Source: Streptomyces aquilus (lineage in GTDB: Bacteria > Actinomycetota > Actinomycetes > Streptomycetales > Streptomycetaceae). From it: 64,000 bases of DNA. Positions within the stretch are counted from its first letter, which is position 1, and each line of letters begins with the position of its first letter. Below the pieces are notes generated by a model that was not told where the DNA came from, did not search any database, and saw only the letters and a program-made list of their open reading frames with translations. The DNA is taken from positions 8,122,001-8,186,000 of the forward strand of contig NZ_CP034463.1 of the NCBI RefSeq assembly GCF_003955715.1, in the 5' to 3' direction. A program made the position numbers and the translations under genes. This document shows, one piece after another, positions 42,589 to 50,704 of the stretch.

Positions 42589-44046
42589 GTGAAACGCGTG
42601 GACCTCATCCCCCCGGCCGCCGCCGACGCCTATGCTGCCGCGCCGCTGCTGAACTGCCTGCTGCGGGAGGTCGCCGAGGCGCTCCCGGGCTCCGGCGAGC
42701 CGCGCACGCACCGGCTGCCCAGCGGCCGCCTGCTGCGGGTGCGGGGCGAGCGGCGGCCCGCGGCACCCGAGGTGCACACCGGCGGCCGCTGGCACCGCAT
42801 CGGCCACACCGAACTCGTCAAGCTCGTCGCCGACGAGCTGACCCGCCACACCGGCCTGCCCAACCACGAGCTGCCGGCCGAGATGATCGACAGCCGGGAC
42901 GCGGTGGCCGCCCTGCTCACTGCACGCGCGCGGGCGACGCCGCCGACCGACCCGTATCTGCTCTCCGAGCAGTCCCTGCTCACCGGCCACCCCTACCACC
43001 CCGCCCCGAAGGCGCGCGGCGGCGGCCCGGCCGCCGGCTGGCTGCCCTACGCGCCCGAGGCGCACGCCCGCTTCCCGCTGACGCTGCTCGGCGTGCGCGA
43101 GGACACGGTCGTCGAGGAGGGCGACACCTCCGCCCTGGACGCCCTCGGCGAGGCCCCGCCCGGCTACCGGCTGCTGCCCGCGCACCCCTGGCAGCTCGAC
43201 CTCGTGGACCTCACGGACGCCTTCGCCGACGGCCGGCTGATCCGGCTGGGCACGACCGGCTTCGACGCCTGGCCCACGGCCGCGATCCGCACCCTGTACG
43301 CCCCTGAGCGCGACCTCTTCCTGAAGTTCAGCCTGGACGTGCGCATCACCAACGACATCCGGCGCCTGTGGCGTCACGACCTGGCCAAACTCCGGCGGAC
43401 CGACGCGGCCGCGTCCCGCGCCTTCGCGACCGGCCCCGCGGCCTGGCTGTCCGACCGCGGCTACCGCACCGCCGACTTCGCCTTCGAGGAACTGGCGGTC
43501 CTGGTCCGCGACGGCTTCCAGGGGCACCTCCGCCCCGGTGCCACCCCGCTGCTCGCCGCCGGGCTGGTGGAGGGCTTCGAGGGCGCCCCGTCCGGCGGTG
43601 CGGCCTGGTGGGAGGCGTATCTGCGAGCCGTCGTACCGCCCGCCCTCGCGGCCTTCGCCGACCACGGGGTCGTACTCGAAGCGCACCTGCAGAACACGCT
43701 GGTCGCCGTGGACGCCGACGGCATGCCCGTGCAGGCGCTGTTCCGGGACGCGGAGGGCGTGAAGCTGCTGGCCGACGTGGAGCGGGCGGCCGGGTGGGAG
43801 CGGCTGGTGTACACGCTCGTCGTGAACCACCTGTGCGAGGTCGCGGCCGTCCTCGCCGAGCGTCGGCCCGGCCTGGACCCCTGGCCTGCCGTACGCCGGG
43901 AACTGGCCCGGCACGACCTCCCCGAGATCACGGCCCTGCTCACCGCACCCACCCTCCCCGGCAAGACCAACCTGCTGCTGCGCTGGACCGAGGCGGACGG
44001 CGCGGACGCCCGCTACCTGCCGCTGCCCAACCCACTGGCACCGTGA
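42589..44046 (+). CDS. IucA/IucC family NIS siderophore synthetase
   Basis: A 485-residue NIS synthetase, clearly different in sequence from its divergent neighbour at 41005-42501. The motifs are GHPYHPAPKARGG, LLPAHPWQLDLVD, the FLKFSLDVRITNDIRRLW block and VLEAHLQNTLVAVDADGMP with FRDAEGVK. Two dissimilar synthetases together suggest two sequential condensations on one scaffold. The 87-bp gap between starts shows no DmdR/IdeR-like TTAGGTTAGGCTAACC element. GTG at 42589 or 42598 could start it. Followed after 22 bp by the HipA-like gene. Confidence 0.92.
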   Translation: MKRVDLIPPAAADAYAAAPLLNCLLREVAEALPGSGEPRTHRLPSGRLLRVRGERRPAAPEVHTGGRWHRIGHTELVKLVADELTRHTGLPNHELPAEMIDSRDAVAALLTARARATPPTDPYLLSEQSLLTGHPYHPAPKARGGGPAAGWLPYAPEAHARFPLTLLGVREDTVVEEGDTSALDALGEAPPGYRLLPAHPWQLDLVDLTDAFADGRLIRLGTTGFDAWPTAAIRTLYAPERDLFLKFSLDVRITNDIRRLWRHDLAKLRRTDAAASRAFATGPAAWLSDRGYRTADFAFEELAVLVRDGFQGHLRPGATPLLAAGLVEGFEGAPSGGAAWWEAYLRAVVPPALAAFADHGVVLEAHLQNTLVAVDADGMPVQALFRDAEGVKLLADVERAAGWERLVYTLVVNHLCEVAAVLAERRPGLDPWPAVRRELARHDLPEITALLTAPTLPGKTNLLLRWTEADGADARYLPLPNPLAP

Positions 44047-44068
44047 GCCCTGACATACCCTGGCGGGT

Positions 44069-44974
44069 GTGCTGCGCGAAGTGACTGCTGTTCGATACGT
44101 GACCCCGCTGCGGTCCGGCGGCTCCGTGCCCGGCGTCGTCGAGGCCGACGACCTGGGGACGTATGTCGTGAAGTTCACCGGCTCCGCGCAGGGCCGCAAG
44201 GCGCTGGTCGCCGAGGTGATCGTCGGCGAGCTGGCCCGCGCGCTCGGGCTGCGCTTCCCCGAACTGGTCCTGGTGCACTTCGACCCGGCGATCGCCGACA
44301 GCGAGCCCCACCAGGAGGTGCGCGAGCTGCACAGCGCCAGCGCGGGCCTCAACCTCGGCATGGACTATCTGCCGGGCGCCCGGGACTTCACCCCGGAGGT
44401 CGCCAAGAGCTTCCCGGTCGACTCCGTGGAGGCGGGCCGGATCGTCTGGCTCGACGCGCTGACCGTCAACGTGGACCGTACGGTGCACAGCTCGAACCTC
44501 ATGGTGTGGCCCACCCTCGGGGTCGCGCCGCCGCGCCTGTGGCTGATCGACCACGGCGCCGCACTCGTCTTCCACCACCGCTGGGACGGCACGGACCCCG
44601 CCAAGCGGTACGACTTCCGCCACCACGCCCTCGGCCACTACGCCCCCGACGTCCGGGCCGCCGACACGGAGCTGGTCCCCAAGGTGACGCTCGACCTGCT
44701 GCGCGAGGTCACCGCGGCCGTCCCCGACGCCTGGCTCACGGACCACGCCACCCCCGACGAGGCACGCGAGGCGTACGTGGCGTACCTCCACGCGCGCGTG
44801 CAGGCGTCGGCGGACTGGCTGCCCACCGATTTCCCCACCCGGGAGGAACTCGCCGCCGAGGAGGCCCTCCGGGCGGCGAAGAACCAGAGAGGACGTCCCG
44901 CGTGGCTCAAGCAGGTCCCCGATCTGCACGGCAAGCCCGCGGCGGAACAGGATTGGTCGGTGCACCTCGGATGA
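44069..44974 (+). CDS. HipA-like kinase family protein
   Basis: A 301-residue protein related to the HipA/phosphoinositide-kinase-like fold (the short HipA_2-type form). The N-terminal strand set TYVVKFTGSAQGRKALVAEVIVGELA carries the ATP-binding Lys, LDALTVNVDRTVHSSNLMVW the catalytic-loop Asp and Asn, and LWLIDHGAALVFH the metal-binding Asp. There is no adjacent HipB-type antitoxin. Its TGA overlaps the ATG of the next gene (ATGA). HipA proteins phosphorylate protein targets, often tRNA synthetases; the target here is unknown. Confidence 0.85.
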   Translation: MLREVTAVRYVTPLRSGGSVPGVVEADDLGTYVVKFTGSAQGRKALVAEVIVGELARALGLRFPELVLVHFDPAIADSEPHQEVRELHSASAGLNLGMDYLPGARDFTPEVAKSFPVDSVEAGRIVWLDALTVNVDRTVHSSNLMVWPTLGVAPPRLWLIDHGAALVFHHRWDGTDPAKRYDFRHHALGHYAPDVRAADTELVPKVTLDLLREVTAAVPDAWLTDHATPDEAREAYVAYLHARVQASADWLPTDFPTREELAAEEALRAAKNQRGRPAWLKQVPDLHGKPAAEQDWSVHLG

Positions 44975-45261
44975 GCCCCGCGAGCCCCGTCGTACAGATC
45001 GAGTACTGCACCCAGTGCCGTTGGCTGCCCCGCGCGGCCTGGCTGGCGCAGGAGCTGCTCACCACCTTCGAGCAGGAGCTGGGCGAGCTGTCCCTCAAGC
45101 CCGGCACCGGCGGCGTCTTCGTCGTCCGGGTGGACGACGAGGTGGTCTGGGACCGGCGCGAGCAGGGCTTCCCGGAGCCCACGGCCGTGAAGCAGGCCGT
45201 ACGCGACCGAGTGGCCCCGGGAAAGTCCCTGGGCCACTCGGACAAGGCGGTTCAGGAGTAG
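44971..45261 (+). CDS. SelT/SelW/SelH (Rdx) family thioredoxin-like protein
   Basis: A 96-residue selenoprotein-W-like protein in the Cys form. The redox motif is YCTQCRWLPRA (C-x-x-C, residues 13-16), followed by the LLTTFEQELGELSLKPGTGGVFVVRVDDEVVWDR core of the family. No TGA-decoded selenocysteine is needed. Its ATG overlaps the stop of the HipA-like gene, which implies linked production. It ends two bases before the convergent malate synthase stop. Function in bacteria is poorly known; redox signalling is a common suggestion. Confidence 0.9.
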   Translation: MSPASPVVQIEYCTQCRWLPRAAWLAQELLTTFEQELGELSLKPGTGGVFVVRVDDEVVWDRREQGFPEPTAVKQAVRDRVAPGKSLGHSDKAVQE

Positions 45262-45262
45262 G

Positions 45263-46888
45263 TCAGCCCTTGAGCTGCTCGTACGCGGGCAGCGTGAGGA
45301 AGTCCGCGTAGTCGTCGTCCAGCGACACTTCGAGCAGCAGGTCATGGGCCTGCTGCCAGTGGCCGGCGGCGAACGCCTCCTCGCCCAACTCCGCGCGGAT
45401 GTCGGCGAGTTCCTCGGCGGCGACCTTGCGGGCCAGCTCCGGGGTGGCGAGTTCACCGTTCTCGAACTCGACGCCCGCGTTGATCCACTGCCAGATCTGC
45501 GAGCGGGAGATCTCCGCGGTGGCCGCGTCCTCCATGAGGTTGAAGATGGCGACCGCGCCGAGCCCGCGCAGCCAGGCCTCGATGTAACGGATGCCGACCT
45601 GGACGGCGTTGACCAGTCCGTTGTACGACGGCTTGGCGTCCAGCGAGTCGATGGCGATGAGGTCGGCGGCCTCGACGTGGACGTCCTCGCGCAGCCGGTC
45701 CTTCTGATGGGGCTTGTCGCCGAGGACCTTGTCGAAGGACTCCATGGCGATCGGCACCAGGTCGGGGTGGGCGACCCAGGAGCCGTCGAAGCCGTCGGCG
45801 GCCTCGCGGTCCTTGTCGGCGCGGACCTTCTCGAAGGCCACCTTGTTGACCTCGGCGTCCCGGCGGGACGGGATGAACGCCGCCATGCCGCCGATCGCGT
45901 GCGCGCCGCGCTTATGGCAGGTGCGGACGAGGAGTTCGGTGTACGCGCGCATGAATGGGGCCGTCATCGTGACCAGGTTGCGGTCCGGGAGGACGAACTT
46001 GGCGCCGCCGTCACGGAAGTTCTTGACGATGGAGAAGAGGTAGTCCCAGCGGCCGGCGTTCAACCCGGAGGCGTGGTCGCGGAGTTCGTAGAGGATCTCC
46101 TCCATCTCGTACGCCGCCGTGATCGTCTCGATGAGGACGGTGGCGCGGATGGTGCCCTGCGGGATGCCGACGTAGTCCTGCGCGAAGACGAACACGTCGT
46201 TCCACAGCCGGGCTTCGAGGTGCGACTCGGTCTTCGGGAGGTAGAAGTACGGGCCCTTGCCGAGGTCGAGCAGCCGCTGCGCGTTGTGGAAGAAGTAGAG
46301 GCCGAAGTCGACGAAGGCGCCGGGGACCTGGGAGCCGCCGGCGTCGACGAGGTGGCGCTCGCCCAGGTGCCAGCCGCGCGGGCGCATGACGACCGTCGCG
46401 AGCTCCTCGTCCGGGCGCAGGGCGTACGACTTGCCGGACCTCTCGTCCGTGAAGTCGATGTTCCGGGTGTAGGCGTCGGCGAGGTTGACCTGGCCGAGGA
46501 CCACGTTCTCCCAGGTCGGTGCCGAGGCGTCCTCGAAGTCCGCGAGCCAGACCTTGGCGCCCGAGTTGAGGGCGTTGATGGTCATCTTGCGGTCGGTGGG
46601 GCCGGTGATCTCGACGCGGCGGTCGTTCAGGGCGGCGGGGGAGGGGGCGACCTTCCAGGAGTCGTCCGCACGGATCGCGGCCGTCTCCGGGAGGAAGTCG
46701 AGGGTGGAGGTGCGGGCGATCTCGGCGCGGCGCTCGGCACGGCGGGCGAGGAGTTCGTCACGCCGGGGCGTGAACCGGCGGTGCAGCTCGGCCACGAAGG
46801 CGAGGGCCGCGTCGGTGAGGACCTCCTCCTGCCGGGGCAGGGGCTCGGCGTCGACGATGGCCAGCGGGGACGGCGCTGGTGCGGACAT
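45263..46888 (-). CDS. aceB: Malate synthase A
   Basis: A 541-residue malate synthase of the A type, condensing glyoxylate and acetyl-CoA to malate and CoA. The family signature [18 protein letters not shown] is intact. The catalytic base Asp and general-acid Arg regions ([31 protein letters not shown]) are present. Isocitrate lyase is not in the window, so the enzyme is probably dedicated to glyoxylate from allantoin. The AllR-type palindrome at 46995-47009 supports that. The ATG at 46888 follows GAAGGAAG. Confidence 0.96.
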   Translation of the reverse strand: MSAPAPSPLAIVDAEPLPRQEEVLTDAALAFVAELHRRFTPRRDELLARRAERRAEIARTSTLDFLPETAAIRADDSWKVAPSPAALNDRRVEITGPTDRKMTINALNSGAKVWLADFEDASAPTWENVVLGQVNLADAYTRNIDFTDERSGKSYALRPDEELATVVMRPRGWHLGERHLVDAGGSQVPGAFVDFGLYFFHNAQRLLDLGKGPYFYLPKTESHLEARLWNDVFVFAQDYVGIPQGTIRATVLIETITAAYEMEEILYELRDHASGLNAGRWDYLFSIVKNFRDGGAKFVLPDRNLVTMTAPFMRAYTELLVRTCHKRGAHAIGGMAAFIPSRRDAEVNKVAFEKVRADKDREAADGFDGSWVAHPDLVPIAMESFDKVLGDKPHQKDRLREDVHVEAADLIAIDSLDAKPSYNGLVNAVQVGIRYIEAWLRGLGAVAIFNLMEDAATAEISRSQIWQWINAGVEFENGELATPELARKVAAEELADIRAELGEEAFAAGHWQQAHDLLLEVSLDDDYADFLTLPAYEQLKG

Positions 46889-46994
46889 GAGCTGTCACTT
46901 CCTTCAGCGAGCGTGGCACCGGGTGCCAGTCGAACCGGGTACGGCGAGGAACGCCCCCGGAGCGGTAGGGCGCTTCTGATCTGTGGATACTAGT

Positions 46995-47026
46995 TTCCTC
47001 ATCGTGGAAGTTCAATGGTTTGTTGA
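46995..47026 (-). promoter_or_regulatory. aceB promoter: one AllR-type and one TCAACA-type site
   Basis: TTCCTC-ATC-GTGGAA (46995-47009) and TCAATG-GTT-TGTTGA (47012-47026) lie side by side about 110-140 bp before the aceB start. The second is imperfect (four of six paired bases). Confidence 0.55.
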
Positions 47027-47075
47027 TGTCGAGATTCTCCGAGTCGAGGAAACGTGGCGCTCAGTGCCACCCCGT

Positions 47076-47675
47076 TCACTCAAGGTGGTGCAGGTCCGCG
47101 ACGGTGTCGATGTCGTAGGGCCGGGCGATGTCACCGCACTCGACGAGCGCGACTTGTGCGGCGTGTTCCTTCAGATACGCGCGTGCCCCCCGGTCCCCGG
47201 TCGCAGTCGCGGCGATCCCCGCCCAGTGCGCGGACCCGAACAGCACGGGATGCCCGCGTACGCCGTCGTAGGCGGCCGAGACGAGCGCCGTCTCGCCGGT
47301 GTACGCGGCGCGCACCCGTGCGAACGCCTCCGCCCCGATACCGGGCTGGTCGACGAGCGACACCAGTGCCGCCCGCGCGCCCGTGCCGGAGAGCGACTCG
47401 AGACCGGCTCGAAGCGAGGACCCCATACCGCCGGCCCATTCCGGGTTCTCGACGAGCACGCACCCGTCGAGATCGGCCCGCCGCCGTACGTCGTCGGCGG
47501 CGGCCCCCAGCACCACGTGCACGCGCGTGCAGCCCGCCGCGCGCAGGACGCTCACCGCGTGTTCCACCAGTGGCCTGCCGCGATGATCCAGCAGCGCCTT
47601 GGGCCGCCCGCCGAGCCGACGCCCGCCGCCCGCGGCGAGCAGGAGTCCGGCGATCTGGTCCTCGTTGTCCGTCAT
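47076..47675 (-). CDS. MobA-like nucleotidyltransferase (MocA-type)
   Basis: A 199-residue NTP transferase of the MobA/GlmU-type fold. The nucleotide-binding signature LLLAAGGGRRLGGRPKAL lies at residues 10-27, followed by VVLGAAADD, LVSLVDQPGI and RGHPVLFG. The closest role is cytidylyltransfer in molybdopterin-cofactor maturation for xanthine-dehydrogenase-type enzymes (MocA). A xanthine dehydrogenase would supply urate to this pathway, but none is in the window. The ATG at 47675 begins MTDNEDQIAGLLL. It follows the aceB promoter region on the same strand. Confidence 0.88.
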   Translation of the reverse strand: MTDNEDQIAGLLLAAGGGRRLGGRPKALLDHRGRPLVEHAVSVLRAAGCTRVHVVLGAAADDVRRRADLDGCVLVENPEWAGGMGSSLRAGLESLSGTGARAALVSLVDQPGIGAEAFARVRAAYTGETALVSAAYDGVRGHPVLFGSAHWAGIAATATGDRGARAYLKEHAAQVALVECGDIARPYDIDTVADLHHLE

Positions 47676-47866
47676 GCGTCCTGCATACCCGACGCCCGGG
47701 GGAGTGGCCGGTTTCGAGGGGCTGAATTTCGGTCCGCGCAGTGGCGCGGCGCGCCCGGGGTGGCGTTTACTGACCCGCGTCCCCCGGCGCCCGACCAGCG
47801 TCACGGGGCTGTTTCGGGCGGGATCACGAGGTGGGGCGCACGACGGGGTGCGCCGGGGGGAGAGCT

Positions 47867-48184
47867 GTGTTGCGGAGCTTGGGGCAGAGGCCGGTGAGCG
47901 GCAGCGACGAGGACGATCCGAGAGTGGCGGGACTGCGCGCCGCGGTCTCCCGGCTGCGCCGCGAACTCGCCGCGCACCCGGCCGAGTTCCCCGACCGGGC
48001 GATCGCCGAGGACGAGCTGGCGGCACTGGCCGCGATGACGACCGACGGCGCCCCGGAGATCCCGCGACTGCGCCGCTCACTGCTGCTGATCGCGGGCGCG
48101 ATCGGCTCGGTCAGCGCGCTGTCGCGGGGGCTGGCGGAGGTGCGGGACGCGGTGGAGCTGTTCGGGGGGCCGGGGCGGGGCTGA
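47867..48184 (+). CDS. Small conserved actinobacterial protein (DUF5955-like)
   Basis: A 105-residue, Ala/Arg/Leu-rich, mostly helical protein (SDEDDPRVAGLRAAVSRLRREL, then IPRLRRSLLLIAGAIGSVSALSRGLAEVRDAVELFG). It resembles a short Streptomyces-specific family without known function. The helix from about residue 85 may be amphipathic or contact the membrane. The GTG at 47867 has GGGGAGAG upstream; another GTG at 47894 could also start it. It is convergent with allR. Confidence 0.65.
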   Translation: MLRSLGQRPVSGSDEDDPRVAGLRAAVSRLRRELAAHPAEFPDRAIAEDELAALAAMTTDGAPEIPRLRRSLLLIAGAIGSVSALSRGLAEVRDAVELFGGPGRG

Positions 48185-48192
48185 GGCTCGGC

Positions 48193-48250
48193 CGGATTCC
48201 CGCAGGGCTCTGGCTGGCCGGCGGATTCACGCAGGGCTCTGGCTGGCCAG
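48193..48250. repeat. 29-bp tandem duplication across the allR stop codon
   Basis: CGGATTC followed by a 22-base remainder occurs at 48193-48221 and 48222-48250, with two mismatches. The second copy contains the allR stop codon (complement of 48227-48229); in the other copy that triplet is altered from TCA to TCC. Confidence 0.85.
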
Positions 48251-49021
48251 TGCCTCCGAGAGTTCCGTCGCCACCTGCTGGAGCACCGGCACGATCTTGT
48301 CCGTGGCCGACTCGGTGACGCGGCCCGCCGGGCCTGAGATGGAAATCGCCGCTGCCGTGGGGGAGTTGGGCACGGACACCGCGAGGCAGCGGACGCCGAT
48401 CTCCTGCTCGTTGTCGTCGACCGCGTACCCGAGCTGCCGTACGTCGGCCAGCGCCGCGAGGAAGCCGTCCGGGGTGGTGATCGTCTTCTCCGTCGCGGCC
48501 GGCATGCCGGTACGGGAGAGCAGCGCGCGCACCTCGGCGTCCGGGACGTCGGCGAGGAGGGCCTTGCCGACGCCGGTGGAGTGCGGCAGGACACGGCGGC
48601 CGACCTCGGTGAACATGCGCATCGAGTGCTTGGACGGCACCTGGGCGACGTAGACGATCTCGTCGCCGTCGAGCAGGGCCATGTTCGCCGTCTCGCCGGT
48701 CTCCTCGACCAGCCGGGCGAGGTAGGGGCGGGCCCAGGTGCCGAGCAGCCGGGAGGCCGACTCGCCGAGGCGGATCAGGCGGGGGCCGAGGGCATAGCGG
48801 CGGTTGGGCTGCTGGCGGACGTATCCGCAGGCCACGAGCGTGCGCATGAGGCGGTGGATGGTGGGCAGTGGCAGCCCGCTGGTCGCGGAGAGCTCGCTGA
48901 GGCCGACCTCGCCGCCCGCGTCCGCCATCCGCTCCAGCAGATCGAAGGCGCGCTCGAGGGACTGGACCCCGCCGCCGGCGGACTTGGCGGAGTCGGTGGT
49001 GCTGGCGCTGGACGTCGGCAC
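48227..49021 (-). CDS. allR: IclR family regulator of allantoin/glyoxylate genes (AllR)
   Basis: A 264-residue IclR-type repressor. The N-terminal winged helix (VQSLERAFDLLERMADAGGEVGLSEL, then PLPTIHRLMRTLVACGYV) is at about residues 18-80, and the effector domain follows (LPHSTGVGKALLADVP, YAVDDNEQEIGVRCLAVSV, PVPNSPTAAAISISGPAGRV). In Streptomyces the IclR regulator at this locus, AllR, represses allantoin and glyoxylate genes. It is divergent from allantoinase, and both promoters carry TTCCGC-type palindromes, so it should also control itself. The GTG at 49021 has AAAGGAA upstream. Its effector is probably allantoin, allantoate or glyoxylate. Confidence 0.93.
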   Translation of the reverse strand: MPTSSASTTDSAKSAGGGVQSLERAFDLLERMADAGGEVGLSELSATSGLPLPTIHRLMRTLVACGYVRQQPNRRYALGPRLIRLGESASRLLGTWARPYLARLVEETGETANMALLDGDEIVYVAQVPSKHSMRMFTEVGRRVLPHSTGVGKALLADVPDAEVRALLSRTGMPAATEKTITTPDGFLAALADVRQLGYAVDDNEQEIGVRCLAVSVPNSPTAAAISISGPAGRVTESATDKIVPVLQQVATELSEALASQSPA

Positions 49022-49102
49022 GGCGCGTTCCTTTCGGGACCTGGCAGGAAGGGCAGAAGCCTACCCGGCAGTCGGTTGACTCCCTTGTTGTGCGTAGCTA
49101 CG

Positions 49103-49138
49103 TTCTGCCTGTCGGAATTCTAATTCCGCTTTATGGAA
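49103..49138 (-). promoter_or_regulatory. allR promoter: two AllR-type 6-3-6 palindromes
   Basis: TTCTGC-CTG-TCGGAA (49103-49117) and TTCCGC-TTT-ATGGAA (49124-49138), centres 21 bp apart, as at gcl and hyi. This fits autorepression. Confidence 0.6.
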
Positions 49139-49215
49139 ACGTCCAGAGTGTGGGCGCCAAGGGTGCTGTGGGGAAGTGTGCCCTTGACGGCGCGAGAACG
49201 GGAGTGAAGACTCCT

Positions 49216-49246
49216 TCAACAGAAAGTTGAATTCCGTTACGCGGAA
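49216..49246 (+). promoter_or_regulatory. allB promoter: adjacent TCAACA-type and AllR-type sites
   Basis: TCAACA-GAA-AGTTGA (49216-49230, one mismatch) abuts TTCCGT-TAC-GCGGAA (49232-49246, one mismatch), centres 16 bp apart, ending 28 bp before the allB start. Having both half-site types within one footprint suggests competition or joint binding. Confidence 0.6.
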
Positions 49247-49273
49247 GTAAACCGGTGTCAGAGAGGGGTTCGG

Positions 49274-50611
49274 GTGTCCGACGCTGAACTGGTGCTGCGC
49301 TCGACGCGCGTCATCACTCCGGAAGGGACGCGCGCCGCCTCGGTCGCGGTCGCCGCCGGCAAGATCACGGCCGTACTCCCGTACGACGCCGAAGTACCCG
49401 CCGGCGCCCGCCTGGAGGACGTCGGCGACCACGTCGTCCTGCCCGGCCTGGTCGACACCCACGTGCACGTCAACGACCCCGGCCGCACCGAGTGGGAGGG
49501 CTTCTGGACCGCCACGCGCGCGGCGGCGGCCGGCGGCATCACGACCCTCGTCGACATGCCCCTCAACTCCCTCCCGCCGACCACCACGGTCGACCACCTC
49601 CGCACCAAGAAGGACGTCGCCGCCGACAAGGCGCACATCGACGTCGGCTTCTGGGGTGGCGCCCTGCCGGACAACGTCAAGGACCTGCGGCCGCTGCACG
49701 AGGCCGGGGTCTTCGGCTTCAAGGCGTTCCTGTCGCCGTCCGGCGTGGACGAGTTCCCGCACCTGGACCAGGACCGGCTCGCCCAGTCCCTGGCCGAGAT
49801 CGCCTCCTTCGGCGGCCTGCTGATCGTGCACGCCGAGGACCCGCACCACCTGGAGGCGGCCCCGCAGCAGGGCGGCCCCAAGTACGCCGACTTCCTGGCC
49901 TCCCGCCCGCGCGACGCCGAGGACACGGCGATCGCCCAACTCATCGCCCAGGCCAAGCGGTTGGACGCGCGCGTGCACGTCCTGCACCTGTCGTCGAGCG
50001 ACGCCCTCCCGCTCGTCGCCGCGGCCAAGGCCGAAGGCGTCCGCCTGACGGTCGAGACCTGCCCCCACTATCTGACCCTGACGGCCGAGGAAGTCCCGGA
50101 CGGCGCCAGCGAGTTCAAGTGCTGTCCGCCCATCCGCGAGTCCGCCAACCAGGACCTGCTCTGGCAGGCGCTGGCCGACGGCACCATCGACTGCGTCGTC
50201 ACCGACCACTCCCCGTCCACGGCCGACCTGAAGACCGACGACTTCGCGACGGCGTGGGGCGGCATCTCGGGCCTCCAGCTGAGCCTGGCGGCGGTCTGGA
50301 CGGAGGCCCGCAAGCGCGGCCACGGGCTGGAGGACGTCGTCCGCTGGATGTCCACGCGCACCTCGGAGTTGGTCGGCCTGGACCAGAAGGGCGCCATCGA
50401 GGCCGGCCGCGACGCCGACTTCGCCGTCCTCGCACCCGACGAGACGTTCACCGTCGACCCGGCAGAACTCCAGCACCGCAACCGCGTGACGGCGTACGCG
50501 GGCAAGACCCTGTACGGCGTCGTGAAGTCGACCTGGCTGCGCGGCGAACGCATCGTCGCGGACGGCGAGTTCACGGACCCGAAGGGCCGACTCCTCACCC
50601 GCACCCCCTGA
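49274..50611 (+). CDS. allB: Allantoinase
   Basis: A 445-residue dinuclear-metal amidohydrolase that opens allantoin to allantoate. Metal sites are in [17 protein letters not shown] (His-x-His, near residue 60), the carboxylated Lys in [11 protein letters not shown], His in LIVHAEDPH and [10 protein letters not shown], and Asp in VTDHSPS. The GTG at 49274 gives [18 protein letters not shown]. It is divergent from allR and followed by allantoicase after 93 bp. The stop codon sits in the first of three 22-bp repeats (50601-50666). Confidence 0.96.
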   Translation: MSDAELVLRSTRVITPEGTRAASVAVAAGKITAVLPYDAEVPAGARLEDVGDHVVLPGLVDTHVHVNDPGRTEWEGFWTATRAAAAGGITTLVDMPLNSLPPTTTVDHLRTKKDVAADKAHIDVGFWGGALPDNVKDLRPLHEAGVFGFKAFLSPSGVDEFPHLDQDRLAQSLAEIASFGGLLIVHAEDPHHLEAAPQQGGPKYADFLASRPRDAEDTAIAQLIAQAKRLDARVHVLHLSSSDALPLVAAAKAEGVRLTVETCPHYLTLTAEEVPDGASEFKCCPPIRESANQDLLWQALADGTIDCVVTDHSPSTADLKTDDFATAWGGISGLQLSLAAVWTEARKRGHGLEDVVRWMSTRTSELVGLDQKGAIEAGRDADFAVLAPDETFTVDPAELQHRNRVTAYAGKTLYGVVKSTWLRGERIVADGEFTDPKGRLLTRTP

Positions 50612-50666
50612 CTCTCACCACCGCACCCCCTGGCTCTCACCACCGCAAACCCTGACTCTCACCACC
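50601..50666. repeat. Three 22-bp tandem repeats across the allB stop codon
   Basis: Units at 50601-50622, 50623-50644 and 50645-50666 (first starts GCACCCCCTGACTCTCACC) differ by one to three bases. The allB TGA (50609-50611) lies in unit one; unit two has TGG in its place and unit three again TGA. The array fills most of the gap to allantoicase. Confidence 0.9.
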
Positions 50667-50704
50667 GCACCCGCAGCGGCCGACTCTTCAGAAAGGCATT
50701 CTTC

